Of a stretch of 64,000 bases of DNA, positions 44,833 through 53,178 are shown in pieces. This DNA is from Devosia sp. LC5. GTDB lineage: Bacteria > Pseudomonadota > Alphaproteobacteria > Rhizobiales > Devosiaceae. How positions within the stretch are numbered: position 1 is the stretch's first letter; every line of letters starts with the position of its first letter. The notes beneath the pieces were generated by a model that saw only the letters and a list, made by a program, of their open reading frames with translations, was not told the DNA's origin and made no database searches. The DNA lies in assembly GCF_000735585.1 (NCBI RefSeq), contig NZ_JNNO01000006.1, forward strand, positions 58,712-122,711. The letters run 5' to 3'. Both the position numbers and the translations under genes were made by a program.

Positions 44833-45909
44833 ATGTCCCAGCTCAGCCTCAAGCATCTCGAAAAGAGCTTCAATGAAGCCAGGATCATCAAGGGGATCGA
44901 TCTTGAGGTGTCCGAGGGCGAGTTCGTCGTCTTCGTCGGCCCCTCCGGCTGCGGCAAATCCACCCTGCTGCGCATGATCGCCGGCCTCGAAGATGTCAGC
45001 GCCGGCGAAATTTCCATCGGCGGCAAGGTCGTCAACGATCTGCCCCCCGTGCAGCGCGGCATTGCCATGGTGTTCCAGTCCTATGCGCTCTACCCGCACA
45101 TGACCGTCTATGAAAACATCGCCTTCCCGCTACGCGTCGAAAAGCTGCCGCAGGCGGAAGTCGATAAGCGCGTCCAGGCCGCGGCCAAGGTGCTGCAGCT
45201 CGAGCCGCGCCTGCAGCATCGCCCCGGCATGCTCTCGGGCGGCCAGCGCCAGCGTGTCGCCATCGGCCGCGCCATCGTGCGCCAGCCCAAGATTTTCCTG
45301 TTCGACGAGCCGCTATCCAATCTGGACGCTGCGCTCCGCTCGGAAATGCGCATCGAGCTGATGGAGCTACACAAGCGCTTGGGCTCCACCATGATCTATG
45401 TGACGCACGATCAGGTCGAGGCCATGACCATGGCTGACAAGATCGTCGTGCTCGATGCCGGCGTGATCGCCCAGGTCGGCTCCCCGCTCCAGCTCTATCA
45501 CAAGCCCGACAATATCTTCGTCGCTGGCTTTATCGGCAGCCCCAAGATGAATTTCATCAATGGCAATGTGACTTCGGCCGATGGCGAGACCGTCAAGGTC
45601 GATCTGGGCGAATTGGGCACCATCGCCCTGCCGCGCCAGTCCAAGGCGATCAATGGCCAGTCCGTCACCCTGGGCATTCGCCCCGAGCACCTGACCCTGG
45701 AGGGCGGCGACTTTGCCCTCACCATCACGCCCAAGATTGTCGAGCATCTGGGCATCCACACCGTCAGCTATGCCAACCTGCCCGCCGGAGAAAACTTCGT
45801 CGCCCTGTTCGAAGGCGACCCCAAAGTGGCAGAAGGCCAGCCCACCAAAATGGGCTTTGCCATTCATCAGGTGCATCTGTTCGACGAAAAGGGTCTGGCG
45901 GTCTATTGA
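44833..45909 (+). CDS. Sugar ABC transporter ATPase, UgpC/MsmK type
   Basis: 358 residues. Walker [19 protein letters not shown] signature, [12 protein letters not shown] and THDQ switch, then the TOBE domain with LGIRPEHLTL. Completes the importer of this cluster. ATG at 44833 is preceded by GGAGACGCAACGCC. The upstream extension in frame is a shadow of the binding protein gene. Confidence 0.95.
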   Translation: MSQLSLKHLEKSFNEARIIKGIDLEVSEGEFVVFVGPSGCGKSTLLRMIAGLEDVSAGEISIGGKVVNDLPPVQRGIAMVFQSYALYPHMTVYENIAFPLRVEKLPQAEVDKRVQAAAKVLQLEPRLQHRPGMLSGGQRQRVAIGRAIVRQPKIFLFDEPLSNLDAALRSEMRIELMELHKRLGSTMIYVTHDQVEAMTMADKIVVLDAGVIAQVGSPLQLYHKPDNIFVAGFIGSPKMNFINGNVTSADGETVKVDLGELGTIALPRQSKAINGQSVTLGIRPEHLTLEGGDFALTITPKIVEHLGIHTVSYANLPAGENFVALFEGDPKVAEGQPTKMGFAIHQVHLFDEKGLAVY

Positions 45910-45936
45910 GGGCCTTTGGCAGTCGGGGAGAGCATC

Positions 45937-46803
45937 ATGCTGGATATCGTCGGTCTGTTGCAGACCGAAAAGAACGCGTTCACGCGCTCGGAGCGCGCTC
46001 TGACCGAGATCGTGCTCGCCGATGTCGACAGCGTGCTCAAAATGTCCATCGTCGATCTGGCGGCGCAGGCCGACGTTTCCCCGCCCACCGTCACCCGTTT
46101 CTGCCGGCGCCTCGGCTGCGACAGCTATGCCGATTTCAAAGTGCGCCTGGCCCAGTCCCGCTTTGTCGGGCAGCGTTACATGTCGCCCGCCGCCAGCCCC
46201 TCCAATGTGCGCGAAATCGCCCAGGGCGTGGTCAACGGCATCCAGTCCATCATCTACGAAACCTTCGAACATCTCGATTTCGCCGCCGTGGAACGCGCTG
46301 CCGAAAGCATTGCCAAGTCCAATTTCGTGCTGGCTTTCGGCTCGGGCGGCGCCTCCTCGATGATGGCTGGCGAAATCGAGACGCGCCTGTTCCGTCTTGG
46401 CCTGCGGGTCGCTTCCACCGAAGATCACCAATTGCAGATGATGCGCGCCGCCTCCGCCCCGCCCGGCACGGTCATCGTCGCCTTTTCGCTCTCGGGCAAT
46501 AATGCGCAGCTGGCCAAGACGCTGACGGTGGCCGGTGAATATGGCCTCACCCGCATCGTGGTCACCCGCTCGGCTTCCATGGTTTCGGCCCAATCGGACA
46601 TTCTCCTGCCGGTCAATTGGCATGAAAATGTCGATATCCTGCGCCCCACGCCCGGCCGCTACGCCTTCCTCGCCACGGTCGACGTGCTGGCCCAGACTGT
46701 CGCGACCCGTCTTGGCCCTTCGGCCGTCGCCAGCATGCGGCGCATCAAGCATCAGCTCGTCGTCAATCGCGACGGCGACGACGCTCAGCCTCTCGGGGAC
46801 TGA
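45937..46803 (+). CDS. RpiR-family transcriptional regulator
   Basis: 288 residues. N-terminal HTH domain (~1-77) with AAQADVSPPTVTRFCRRLG; C-terminal SIS domain (~110-250) with FGSGGASSMMAGEI and VIVAFSLSGNNAQLAK, which binds a phosphosugar. Such regulators (HexR, MurR, RpiR, NagR-like) respond to phosphorylated sugars. Placed directly behind the transporter ATPase (28 bp), it probably controls this cluster; candidate operators are at 40,347, 50,713 and 50,786. ATG at 45937 chosen for its GGGGAGAG ribosome site. Confidence 0.92.
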   Translation: MLDIVGLLQTEKNAFTRSERALTEIVLADVDSVLKMSIVDLAAQADVSPPTVTRFCRRLGCDSYADFKVRLAQSRFVGQRYMSPAASPSNVREIAQGVVNGIQSIIYETFEHLDFAAVERAAESIAKSNFVLAFGSGGASSMMAGEIETRLFRLGLRVASTEDHQLQMMRAASAPPGTVIVAFSLSGNNAQLAKTLTVAGEYGLTRIVVTRSASMVSAQSDILLPVNWHENVDILRPTPGRYAFLATVDVLAQTVATRLGPSAVASMRRIKHQLVVNRDGDDAQPLGD

Positions 46804-46820
46804 GCGCCAATCATCCATCC

Positions 46821-46911
46821 TAGACCTCATGGTGAGCTTGTCGAACCACGGGGTCGCAGCCACAGACCCTGCCACGACCCCGTCCTTCGACAGGCTCAGG
46901 ATGAGGTCTAC
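46821..46911. repeat. Dispersed palindromic repeat, copy A
   Basis: About 36-bp arms that are imperfect inverted copies (TAGACCTCATGGTGAGCTTG at the left end, its counterpart AGGATGAGGTCTA at the right end), with a short central segment. The same element, in the opposite orientation, is at 53,088-53,175. This family is dispersed in intergenic regions of many alphaproteobacteria. It lies between the regulator and the hexosaminidase gene and would fold into a long hairpin in the transcript. Confidence 0.9.
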
Positions 46912-46931
46912 TTCAAGCAAAGCGCAGTACC

Positions 46932-48944
46932 ATGACCATCTCCCTTTCCCTCGTAACCACCTGGACGCCCGCCAGCGAAGGCGAAAGCCTGGCCTATGGC
47001 ATCGAACTCACCAATAATGGCGACACCGCGCTCAAAGACTTTACCCTCGGCTTTTCCGGCCCCGCCCGCATCGACCCGCATGCGACGCTCGAAAACGGCA
47101 AGCTGCTCAAGCGCCTCTCCAATCACACCCTGATTGCTCCCCCCGACGGCTTCGTGCTCGAGCCCGGCCAGACCTGGAAGGCCATTGCCCGCGGCCTCTC
47201 CTATGGCCTGCGCCACTGGAGCGACGGCGCCAATTCCGGCTATGTGGCGCTGGCCGATGGCACGATCATCACCCTGCCCACCGCGCCCACCCAGGGCAAG
47301 GGGCACAATTCCCCGCTGCTCAAGGGCGCGATGAAGTTCAAGGTGCCCGCCAAGGCACCGGTTCCCGTCTCGATCATCCCCTGGCCCAAATCGGTCGCCA
47401 CCACCGGCGCCCGCATCGTCCCGCCCGGCCTCGATCTGCAGCCCCAGGGCGAGGACGCCAGCAAAGCCGCGGCAGCCTTTGCCACCCTGGTGGCCGATCT
47501 CTTCCCCGTCGAAGCCATCGTCCGTCCCGCCTCCGAAGCCGGCATGCCGGTCAAGATCGTGCACAAACCGGGCCTGGGCGCAGAAGCCTATGAAGTCAGG
47601 TTCTCCGACAACGCCGCCACCGTCTCGGCCACCAGCCGCCAGGGCATGTTCTATGGCCTGGTCACCTTGGGCCACATTCTGCGCGGCGCAAAACTTTATC
47701 CCCAGACCTTCCTCTTCCCCACTGGCGGCACCATCACCGACGAGCCCGGCTTCACCTATCGCGGCTGCCATCTCGACGTGGCGCGCCAATTCTATACCGG
47801 GGCCGAAGTCAGCCGCCTCATCAAGCTCATGGCCTGGAACAAGCTCAACAAGTTCCATTGGCATCTCAGCGAAGACGAAGCCTGGCGGCTTGAAATCGAC
47901 GCCTATCCCGAACTGACCGAAATCGGCGCCTGGCGCGGCCACGGCAAGGCCCTGCCGCCGCTGCTTGGCTCCGGCCCGCAGCCCACCGGCGGCTATTATT
48001 CCAAGGCCGTGGTGCGCGAAATCGTGGCCCTGGCCGATAGCCTGGCCATCACCGTGATCCCCGAAATCGACGTGCCCGGCCATTCCTACGCCGTGCTGCA
48101 ATCCCTCCCGCAATTGCGCGATCCCAACGAGATCGGCGAATATCAATCAGTGCAGGGCTTTCCCAATAACAGCCTCAACCCTGCCTATGAGCCGGTCTAT
48201 ACCTTCATGGAAAAGGTGATCGACGAGGTGCTCGAACTCTTCCCCGCCGGCATCTTCCATCTGGGCGCCGACGAAGTCCCGCTCGCCGCCTGGTCCGGTT
48301 CGCCCCTGGCGCTGGACATGATCGAAAAGCTCGGCGGCCCGGCTTTGCGCAAGAAGCACGAAGCCCAGCTCAACGTCCTGGGCAATCACCACGGCGCCGA
48401 CGAAATCGAGGGCTCGCCCACTGCGCTCCTGCAGTCCGAATTCATCCGCCGCGTACACGAAATCATCGCCTCCAAGGGCGCCGTTACCGGCGGCTGGGAA
48501 GAGGCCGGCCATGGCGACAAGGTCGACAAATCCAAGACCTTCCTGATCGGCTGGCGCAATGTCGAGATCAACGCGGCCCTGGCCGAACGCGGCTACGACA
48601 TGGTCGTCTCCCCCGGCCAGCGTTATTATCTCGACATGGCCAACGGCCAGGCCTGGGCCGAGCCCGGCGCCGGCTGGGCCGGCTGGTCCGGCCCGCAGGA
48701 AACCTATGAATTCGAGGCCCGCCAAGGCTGGACCGAACGCCAGCTCAAGCATCTGCTCGGTGTGCAAGCCTGCATCTGGAGCGAGTCCATGACCGACCGC
48801 GCCATTTTCGACCGCCTGGTCTTCCCCCGCCTCTCCGCCGTCGCCGAAGCCGGCTGGACCCTCCCAGAGCGCAAAAGCTGGACCCGCTTCAGCGCGCTCG
48901 TCGGCCTGATGCCGATCATGTACGGGAATTGGTCTGAGGAATAG
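46932..48944 (+). CDS. GH20 beta-N-acetylhexosaminidase
   Basis: Exo-acting hydrolase that removes terminal GlcNAc/GalNAc, using substrate-assisted catalysis. 670 residues. Residues ~1-130 are an Ig-like/CHB-like N-terminal domain, ~150-270 the GH20b domain, and ~275-620 the catalytic barrel. The catalytic pair D447-E448 is seen in FHLGADEVP; tryptophans in WHLSEDEAWR, GWEE and EPGAGWAGW line the site. No signal peptide, so it should act inside the cell on sugars brought in by the adjacent ABC transporter. It follows a palindromic repeat, so may have its own promoter. Confidence 0.93.
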   Translation: MTISLSLVTTWTPASEGESLAYGIELTNNGDTALKDFTLGFSGPARIDPHATLENGKLLKRLSNHTLIAPPDGFVLEPGQTWKAIARGLSYGLRHWSDGANSGYVALADGTIITLPTAPTQGKGHNSPLLKGAMKFKVPAKAPVPVSIIPWPKSVATTGARIVPPGLDLQPQGEDASKAAAAFATLVADLFPVEAIVRPASEAGMPVKIVHKPGLGAEAYEVRFSDNAATVSATSRQGMFYGLVTLGHILRGAKLYPQTFLFPTGGTITDEPGFTYRGCHLDVARQFYTGAEVSRLIKLMAWNKLNKFHWHLSEDEAWRLEIDAYPELTEIGAWRGHGKALPPLLGSGPQPTGGYYSKAVVREIVALADSLAITVIPEIDVPGHSYAVLQSLPQLRDPNEIGEYQSVQGFPNNSLNPAYEPVYTFMEKVIDEVLELFPAGIFHLGADEVPLAAWSGSPLALDMIEKLGGPALRKKHEAQLNVLGNHHGADEIEGSPTALLQSEFIRRVHEIIASKGAVTGGWEEAGHGDKVDKSKTFLIGWRNVEINAALAERGYDMVVSPGQRYYLDMANGQAWAEPGAGWAGWSGPQETYEFEARQGWTERQLKHLLGVQACIWSESMTDRAIFDRLVFPRLSAVAEAGWTLPERKSWTRFSALVGLMPIMYGNWSEE

Positions 48945-48975
48945 GCTGCTCGATCGCCACAACCACTGAGCGGCA

Positions 48976-48996
48976 CCTCCCCCTTGACGGGGGAGG
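48976..48996. repeat. Short GC-rich palindrome after the hexosaminidase gene
   Basis: CCTCCCC / GGGGAGG arms around a seven-base loop, 31 bp after the stop codon. May act as a terminator stem although no T-run follows; the sequence around it belongs to a widely dispersed class of intergenic repeats. Confidence 0.55.
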
Positions 48997-49052
48997 TTGG
49001 GAGAGGGTGCATGAGCCCCGATATCCGGGCTCCGCTCGCGCGATACTATCCA

Positions 49053-49145
49053 TTCGTCGTCATCACCCGGCTTGTCCGGGTGATCCATCTCTTAGCGTAT
49101 GCGGAAGCAATGGATTGCCCGGACAAGCCGGGAAATGACGATGAT
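49053..49145. repeat. Palindromic intergenic repeat of a second family
   Basis: Left arm CGTCATCACCCGGCTTGTCC and right arm GGACAAGCCGGGAAATGACG are near-perfect inverted copies, about 35 bp each with a ~25-bp centre. Different from copies A/B at 46.8 and 53.1 kb. It fills the gap between convergent genes (hexosaminidase and M81 copy 2). Confidence 0.85.
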
Positions 49146-49172
49146 GCCACGAAGTCCTCAACCGCGAGCCCC

Positions 49173-50627
49173 TCACCAAGGGTTCTCCACCATCGGCCAG
49201 ATATCCCGCCGCGCCTTGCGATAGGGCGTCGTCGCCGGACTATTGGGATAGGGCTTCCCCGCCGAGCAATAGACAATCTCCGACGCAATCCGCGAGAACG
49301 AGTCGTAAAAGTGGTTGGTCGATTTGATCAGCAGGATCTTCCGCGATGTTGGCTCGATCCCCATCGCTGAAAAGAGGCTCGGATCAAAGCTCTGCGCCCG
49401 CGTCGAATTGAGGATCACATCGATCCCGTCAAAGCTGATCCAGGCTGCGTCGCCAAACGGGGCAAAGCTCTCGCCAAACCGCATCTCGGCATTGGGCACC
49501 AGCTTGCGCACGGTGACGATCTTGTCGATCGGCAGGCCCGTATCCGGCGCCGATTTGGCCCCGAAACGCAGCGCAATTTCTGCGCCTTCTCCCGCCGCCA
49601 TGCAGATCTGCACGGCAATCGGGTCCCAGATCGTCCCCACCGCCACGTCGGTCACGCCACGCGCAATCAACTCGCCCAGGATCACGGTGGCATCGCCCGC
49701 GGGCCCGCCGCCCGGATTGTCCCACACATCGGCAATCACCACCGGCCCCTTGGTCGCGGCCAGAGCCACATCCACCGCCACATGCTCATCCACTTGGGCG
49801 ACCATGAATGTGCCACGCATGGCAAACAGCTCTCGCCCCAGCTTCTCCGCCAAAGCCGCGCCGGTCTCCGGCCGGTCATCCGTCACCGCAATGACCTTGG
49901 TGCCCATTTCCGGCACATCGCCCGCCATGAAGCCATGCACCACCGACAGCGACAGCACGCCGGCTTCGCTTTTTTCCAGCCCATAAAGCCGGTCGACAAA
50001 GCTGCGCATCGGCTCCTTGGAGGTCGGGAACACATCGATCATCCGGCAATCGAACACGCTCATCACCGGCTTGATCTCGCCGTTGAGCGTGCGCACCGCA
50101 ATCGACCACAGGTCGCGCGCCCGATCGACAAAGTCGATATGGGGAAATTCCTTGAACACCACGAAAAAATCAGCCGCCGCAACCCGTTTGGCGGTCAGAT
50201 GGCTATGCGGATCAAGCTCGGCGCAGACCAGCACATCCGGCCCCACAATCTCGCGCACCCGCGCCAGCAGGTCCCCTTCGACATCGTCATAGCCTTGCGC
50301 CACCATGGCCCCATGCAGGCCCAGCACCACGCCATCCACCGGCATGGCCGCACGCAATTGGTCCAGGATTTCGTCGCGCAAATCCTCATAGGTCGTGCGC
50401 GCCACCAGCCCCGCTGGGTCCGCCCAACTGGCGCTCCCCTCGATCAGCGTCCAGCCCAGTTGCGCGCAGACCTCGCGGCCCACCGTAATCGGGGCGCTGC
50501 ACAATGTCGGCGTCGCCGGATGCTCGCCCGGCTTGGCGTAAAGCGAGGCCTCGAAAGCGCGCTTGTCGATCGCTATGGGCGAAAACGTATTGGTCTCGGT
50601 GGCCAGGGCGGCGGTGAAGACGCGCAC
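49173..50627 (-). CDS. M81-family metallohydrolase (MlrC-like), copy 2
   Basis: 484 residues from GTG 50627 (an ATG at 50660 is also in frame, but family members start right at this VFTAALATETNTFSP block). Family motifs: LHGAMVAQGYDDVEGD, the metal ligands ELDPHSHLT and PHIDFVDRA, and VWDNPGGGPAGDA. Only distantly similar to copy 1 at 36.9 kb. Cytoplasmic. Divergent from the ridA-like operon with a 198-bp shared promoter region, suggesting it provides substrate to it, most likely by hydrolysing an amide bond. Confidence 0.88.
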   Translation of the reverse strand: MRVFTAALATETNTFSPIAIDKRAFEASLYAKPGEHPATPTLCSAPITVGREVCAQLGWTLIEGSASWADPAGLVARTTYEDLRDEILDQLRAAMPVDGVVLGLHGAMVAQGYDDVEGDLLARVREIVGPDVLVCAELDPHSHLTAKRVAAADFFVVFKEFPHIDFVDRARDLWSIAVRTLNGEIKPVMSVFDCRMIDVFPTSKEPMRSFVDRLYGLEKSEAGVLSLSVVHGFMAGDVPEMGTKVIAVTDDRPETGAALAEKLGRELFAMRGTFMVAQVDEHVAVDVALAATKGPVVIADVWDNPGGGPAGDATVILGELIARGVTDVAVGTIWDPIAVQICMAAGEGAEIALRFGAKSAPDTGLPIDKIVTVRKLVPNAEMRFGESFAPFGDAAWISFDGIDVILNSTRAQSFDPSLFSAMGIEPTSRKILLIKSTNHFYDSFSRIASEIVYCSAGKPYPNSPATTPYRKARRDIWPMVENPW

Positions 50628-50712
50628 TTGGAACTCGCAAAATGACAATAAAAAGAGCATCCCCACCGGGGCGCTGTCATGCCAAGCTAGCACAAGGCAC
50701 AACCAGCAATCA

Positions 50713-50727
50713 CGTAAGAAATTTACA
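50713..50727. promoter_or_regulatory. RpiR/HexR-like dyad in the M81/ridA divergent promoter
   Basis: CGTAAGAAATTTACA: GTAA and TTAC half-sites, with a spacing like the HexR-type palindrome. A second dyad is 59 bp further on. Similar to the site at 40,347. Confidence 0.45.
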
Positions 50728-50785
50728 TTCGTTCCGTCATTTTACACGAGAAATGTCGGTTTCATGCCGATAAACTCGCCGCCAG

Positions 50786-50800
50786 TGAAATTGACTTTCA
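50786..50800. promoter_or_regulatory. RpiR-type dyad TGAAA-N5-TTTCA before ridA-like gene
   Basis: Perfect 5-bp inverted repeat with a 5-bp spacer, followed by GAAAA exactly as in the candidate site at 40,347-40,361 (TGAAA-N5-TT-N-CAGAAAA in both). It lies 26 bp upstream of the start codon, where a repressor would block transcription. Confidence 0.55.
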
Positions 50801-50825
50801 GAAAATTCAGCAAGGGAGCCTCCTC

Positions 50826-51209
50826 ATGCCGATCAAACGTTACGGTGCGGAAAAGTCCGGGGCCGGCGGCCAGAACCTGCCTTTCGCCCGGGCCGTGGAG
50901 GCGGGCGGCTGGCTCTATGTCTCCGGCCAGGTCGCCATGAAGGATGGCGAGATCATCAATGGCGGCATTGTCGAGCAGACCCATCTGACCATCCAGAACG
51001 TCATCGCCATTCTCGAGGAAGCCGGCTTCGGTCTCGAACATGTCGTACGCTGCGGCGTCTGGCTGGATGATCCGCGCGATTTCTGGAGCTTTAACGCCAT
51101 CTACAAGAGCTATTTCGGCGAGCATCCGCCCGCCCGCGCCTGCGTGCAGAGCCATATGATGGTGGACTGCAAGGTCGAAATCGACTGCGTCGCCTATAAG
51201 GGACCTTGA
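50826..51209 (+). CDS. RidA/YjgF-family enamine/imine deaminase
   Basis: 127 residues. Typical trimeric RidA fold with GGWLYVSGQVAMKDG, the conserved arginine in PPARACVQSHMMVD near the C-terminus and DCVAY. RidA proteins hydrolyse enamines/imines such as 2-aminoacrylate released by PLP dehydratases. Here it precedes an SDR (1-bp gap) and a D-serine-dehydratase-like PLP enzyme, making that role fit. ATG preceded by AAGGGAG. Confidence 0.9.
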   Translation: MPIKRYGAEKSGAGGQNLPFARAVEAGGWLYVSGQVAMKDGEIINGGIVEQTHLTIQNVIAILEEAGFGLEHVVRCGVWLDDPRDFWSFNAIYKSYFGEHPPARACVQSHMMVDCKVEIDCVAYKGP

Positions 51210-51210
51210 T

Positions 51211-51984
51211 ATGGGCTCAGCCTTTCGTCTCGACGGCAAGAGTGTGCTGATATCCGGCGCCGGCGGCGGTATTGGCCGCTCCATGGTCGCCGGCTTCCGC
51301 GCCGCCGGAGCCAATGTCATCGGCGCCGACCGCGATGCGGACCTGCTGGCCGGGCTCGACCTCGCCGGGCAGGTGCTGTTTGAACTCTCCGAGCCCAAGG
51401 GCACCCGAGCCGCGATCGAGCGCTACATTGCCGAACACGGCGCGCCCGACGCGGTCGTTTCCAATGCCGGCTTCACCCGCGCCGAAACGCTCGGGCATCT
51501 CGACGACGATGTCTGGGCCTCCGAGATCGCCATCAATCTCAATGGCGCCTATGCCATGACCGACCCCATCGTCACAGCCATGGCGCAGCGCGGGGCAGGG
51601 AGCCTCGTCTTCATTTCCTCGGTCAATGCGCTGGCCCATTTCGGCAATCCGGCCTATTCCGCCGCCAAGGCCGGCCTGATTGCCTATGCCCGCTCCCTCG
51701 CCGTTGAACGCGGCGCGCAGGGCCTGCGCGCCAATGTCATCTGCCCCGGCTCCGTCCGCACCCCAGCCTGGGATCATCGCCTCGCCGCCGATCCAACCGT
51801 GCTCGACAATGTCCTGCCGCATTATCCGCTCGGCCGCATGGTCCTGCCACAGGAAGTCGCCAATGCGGCGGTCTTTCTGTGCTCGGATGCAGCGTCGGGC
51901 ATCACCGGCACCACATTGACCGTCGATGCCGGGCTGACCGCTGGCAATCTGCGTTTCGTCGACGAAGTTCTGAGGGGCAAATGA
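51211..51984 (+). CDS. Short-chain dehydrogenase/reductase
   Basis: 257 residues. SGAGGGIGRSM Rossmann motif (~15-25), SNAG, catalytic serine in FISSVNA, YSAAK, and the C-terminal SGITGTTLTVDAGLT. Substrate unknown; within the ridA operon it may oxidise or reduce a hydroxy/oxo acid derived from the amino acid part of the substrate. Overlaps the next gene by 4 bp (ATGA). Confidence 0.9.
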   Translation: MGSAFRLDGKSVLISGAGGGIGRSMVAGFRAAGANVIGADRDADLLAGLDLAGQVLFELSEPKGTRAAIERYIAEHGAPDAVVSNAGFTRAETLGHLDDDVWASEIAINLNGAYAMTDPIVTAMAQRGAGSLVFISSVNALAHFGNPAYSAAKAGLIAYARSLAVERGAQGLRANVICPGSVRTPAWDHRLAADPTVLDNVLPHYPLGRMVLPQEVANAAVFLCSDAASGITGTTLTVDAGLTAGNLRFVDEVLRGK

Positions 51985-53042
51985 GCGACATAGCCGAACT
52001 CGATACACCCGCCGTACTGATCGATCTCGATCGCGTCGAAGCCAATCTCAAGCGCGTGCAGGACTATGCCGACGCCCATGGCCTCAAGCTGCGCCCCCAT
52101 ATCAAGACCCACAAACTGCCCCGCTTCGCCAAGCGGGCCATCGAACTGGGCGCCGTGGGCATCACCGTGCAGAAGCTGGGCGAAGCCGAAGTGATGGCCG
52201 ATGCCGGCATCACTGAAATCTTCCTGCCCTACAATATCATCGGCCCCGCCAAACTCGCCCGCCTCAAGGCCTTGACCGCCCGCATCAATATCGCCGTCAC
52301 CGCCGACAGTGCCGAGACCGTCGCGGGCCTGTCGGCAACCTTTGCCGGCTCAACCAAACCGCTGACCGTTTTGGTCGAATGCGATACCGGCATGGGCCGT
52401 TGCGGCGTGCAATCGCCCGCCGAAGCGGTCGCGCTGGCCCAGATCATCGCCGCCGCGCCGGGCCTCCATTTCGGCGGCCTCATGACCTATCCCGCGGCCG
52501 GGCAGGTGGAGGCCAATGCAAAATGGCTCGCCGACGCCAAGGCCGCCCTCATCGCCGCGAACCTCTCGCCCGAAGTCATCTCCAATGGCGGCACACCTGA
52601 TATCTGGCGCGCCCACGAGGTCAAAACCGCCACTGAGCATCGTCCCGGCACCTATATTTATATGGACCGCTTCCAGGTCGCCAAAAATGTCGGCAGTTTC
52701 GCCGATTGCGCTTTGACTGTTTTGGCGACCGTGGTCAGCCGCCCCACCGAAAACCGCGCCATCATCGACGCCGGCTCCAAGGCCCTGACCAGCGACACGC
52801 TGGGTATGACCGGGTTCGGGCTGATCGAAGCCTATCCCGACGCCGTCATCACCGGCCTCAGCGAAGAGCATGGCACCATCGACCTCAGCAATTGCCCCAC
52901 CAAGCCGGCCATCGGCGAAAAGCTCCGCATCATCCCCAACCACGCCTGCGTGGTGTCGAACCTGTTCGACACCGTGACGCTAATCTCCGGCAACCAGGTC
53001 CTCGAAACCGTCCACGTCGACGCCCGCGGGCGGGTGGATTAG
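51981..53042 (+). CDS. D-serine dehydratase / D-threonine aldolase-like PLP enzyme
   Basis: 353 residues, fold-type III (alanine racemase-like barrel). N-terminal LDTPAVLIDLDRVEANLKR, then RPHIKTHK, whose lysines 42 or 45 hold PLP. The metal site motif near the C-terminus is N-H321-A-C323; H-x-C is known for the zinc-dependent eukaryote-type D-serine dehydratase, whereas D-threonine aldolases have H-x-D, so dehydratase activity is favoured. Known family chemistry: D-Ser to pyruvate + ammonia through 2-aminoacrylate, which RidA (encoded upstream) would hydrolyse. Last gene of the operon. Exact substrate not proven. Confidence 0.85.
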   Translation: MSDIAELDTPAVLIDLDRVEANLKRVQDYADAHGLKLRPHIKTHKLPRFAKRAIELGAVGITVQKLGEAEVMADAGITEIFLPYNIIGPAKLARLKALTARINIAVTADSAETVAGLSATFAGSTKPLTVLVECDTGMGRCGVQSPAEAVALAQIIAAAPGLHFGGLMTYPAAGQVEANAKWLADAKAALIAANLSPEVISNGGTPDIWRAHEVKTATEHRPGTYIYMDRFQVAKNVGSFADCALTVLATVVSRPTENRAIIDAGSKALTSDTLGMTGFGLIEAYPDAVITGLSEEHGTIDLSNCPTKPAIGEKLRIIPNHACVVSNLFDTVTLISGNQVLETVHVDARGRVD

Positions 53043-53087
53043 GAAAGCTCAATGAACCGTTGCGAGCTCCGATCGACTCACTCTCAG

Positions 53088-53175
53088 TAGACCTCATCCT
53101 GAGCCTGTCGAAGGACGAGGTCGTGGCACGATGCGGGCACGACCTCGTGGTTCGACAAGCTCACCATGAGGTCTA
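53088..53175. repeat. Dispersed palindromic repeat, copy B
   Basis: Same element as 46,821-46,911 but inverted: TAGACCTCATCCTGAGCCTG at the left and CTCACCATGAGGTCTA at the right. Its right edge ends 3 bp before the start codon of the glycosylase gene, and the TGAGGT at that edge sits where a ribosome site should be, so the repeat seems to provide the Shine-Dalgarno sequence. Confidence 0.9.
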
Positions 53176-53178
53176 CTG

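Noticed and set aside
36915..50627. The two M81 genes as a recent duplication
   Set aside because: They share family motifs but differ throughout (for example HTECSTYNP versus ATETNTFSP and different operon partners), so they are distant paralogues.
46821..53175. Repeats considered as a CRISPR array or transposon ends
   Set aside because: Only two inverted copies several kb apart, no regular spacers, no cas genes and no transposase between them.
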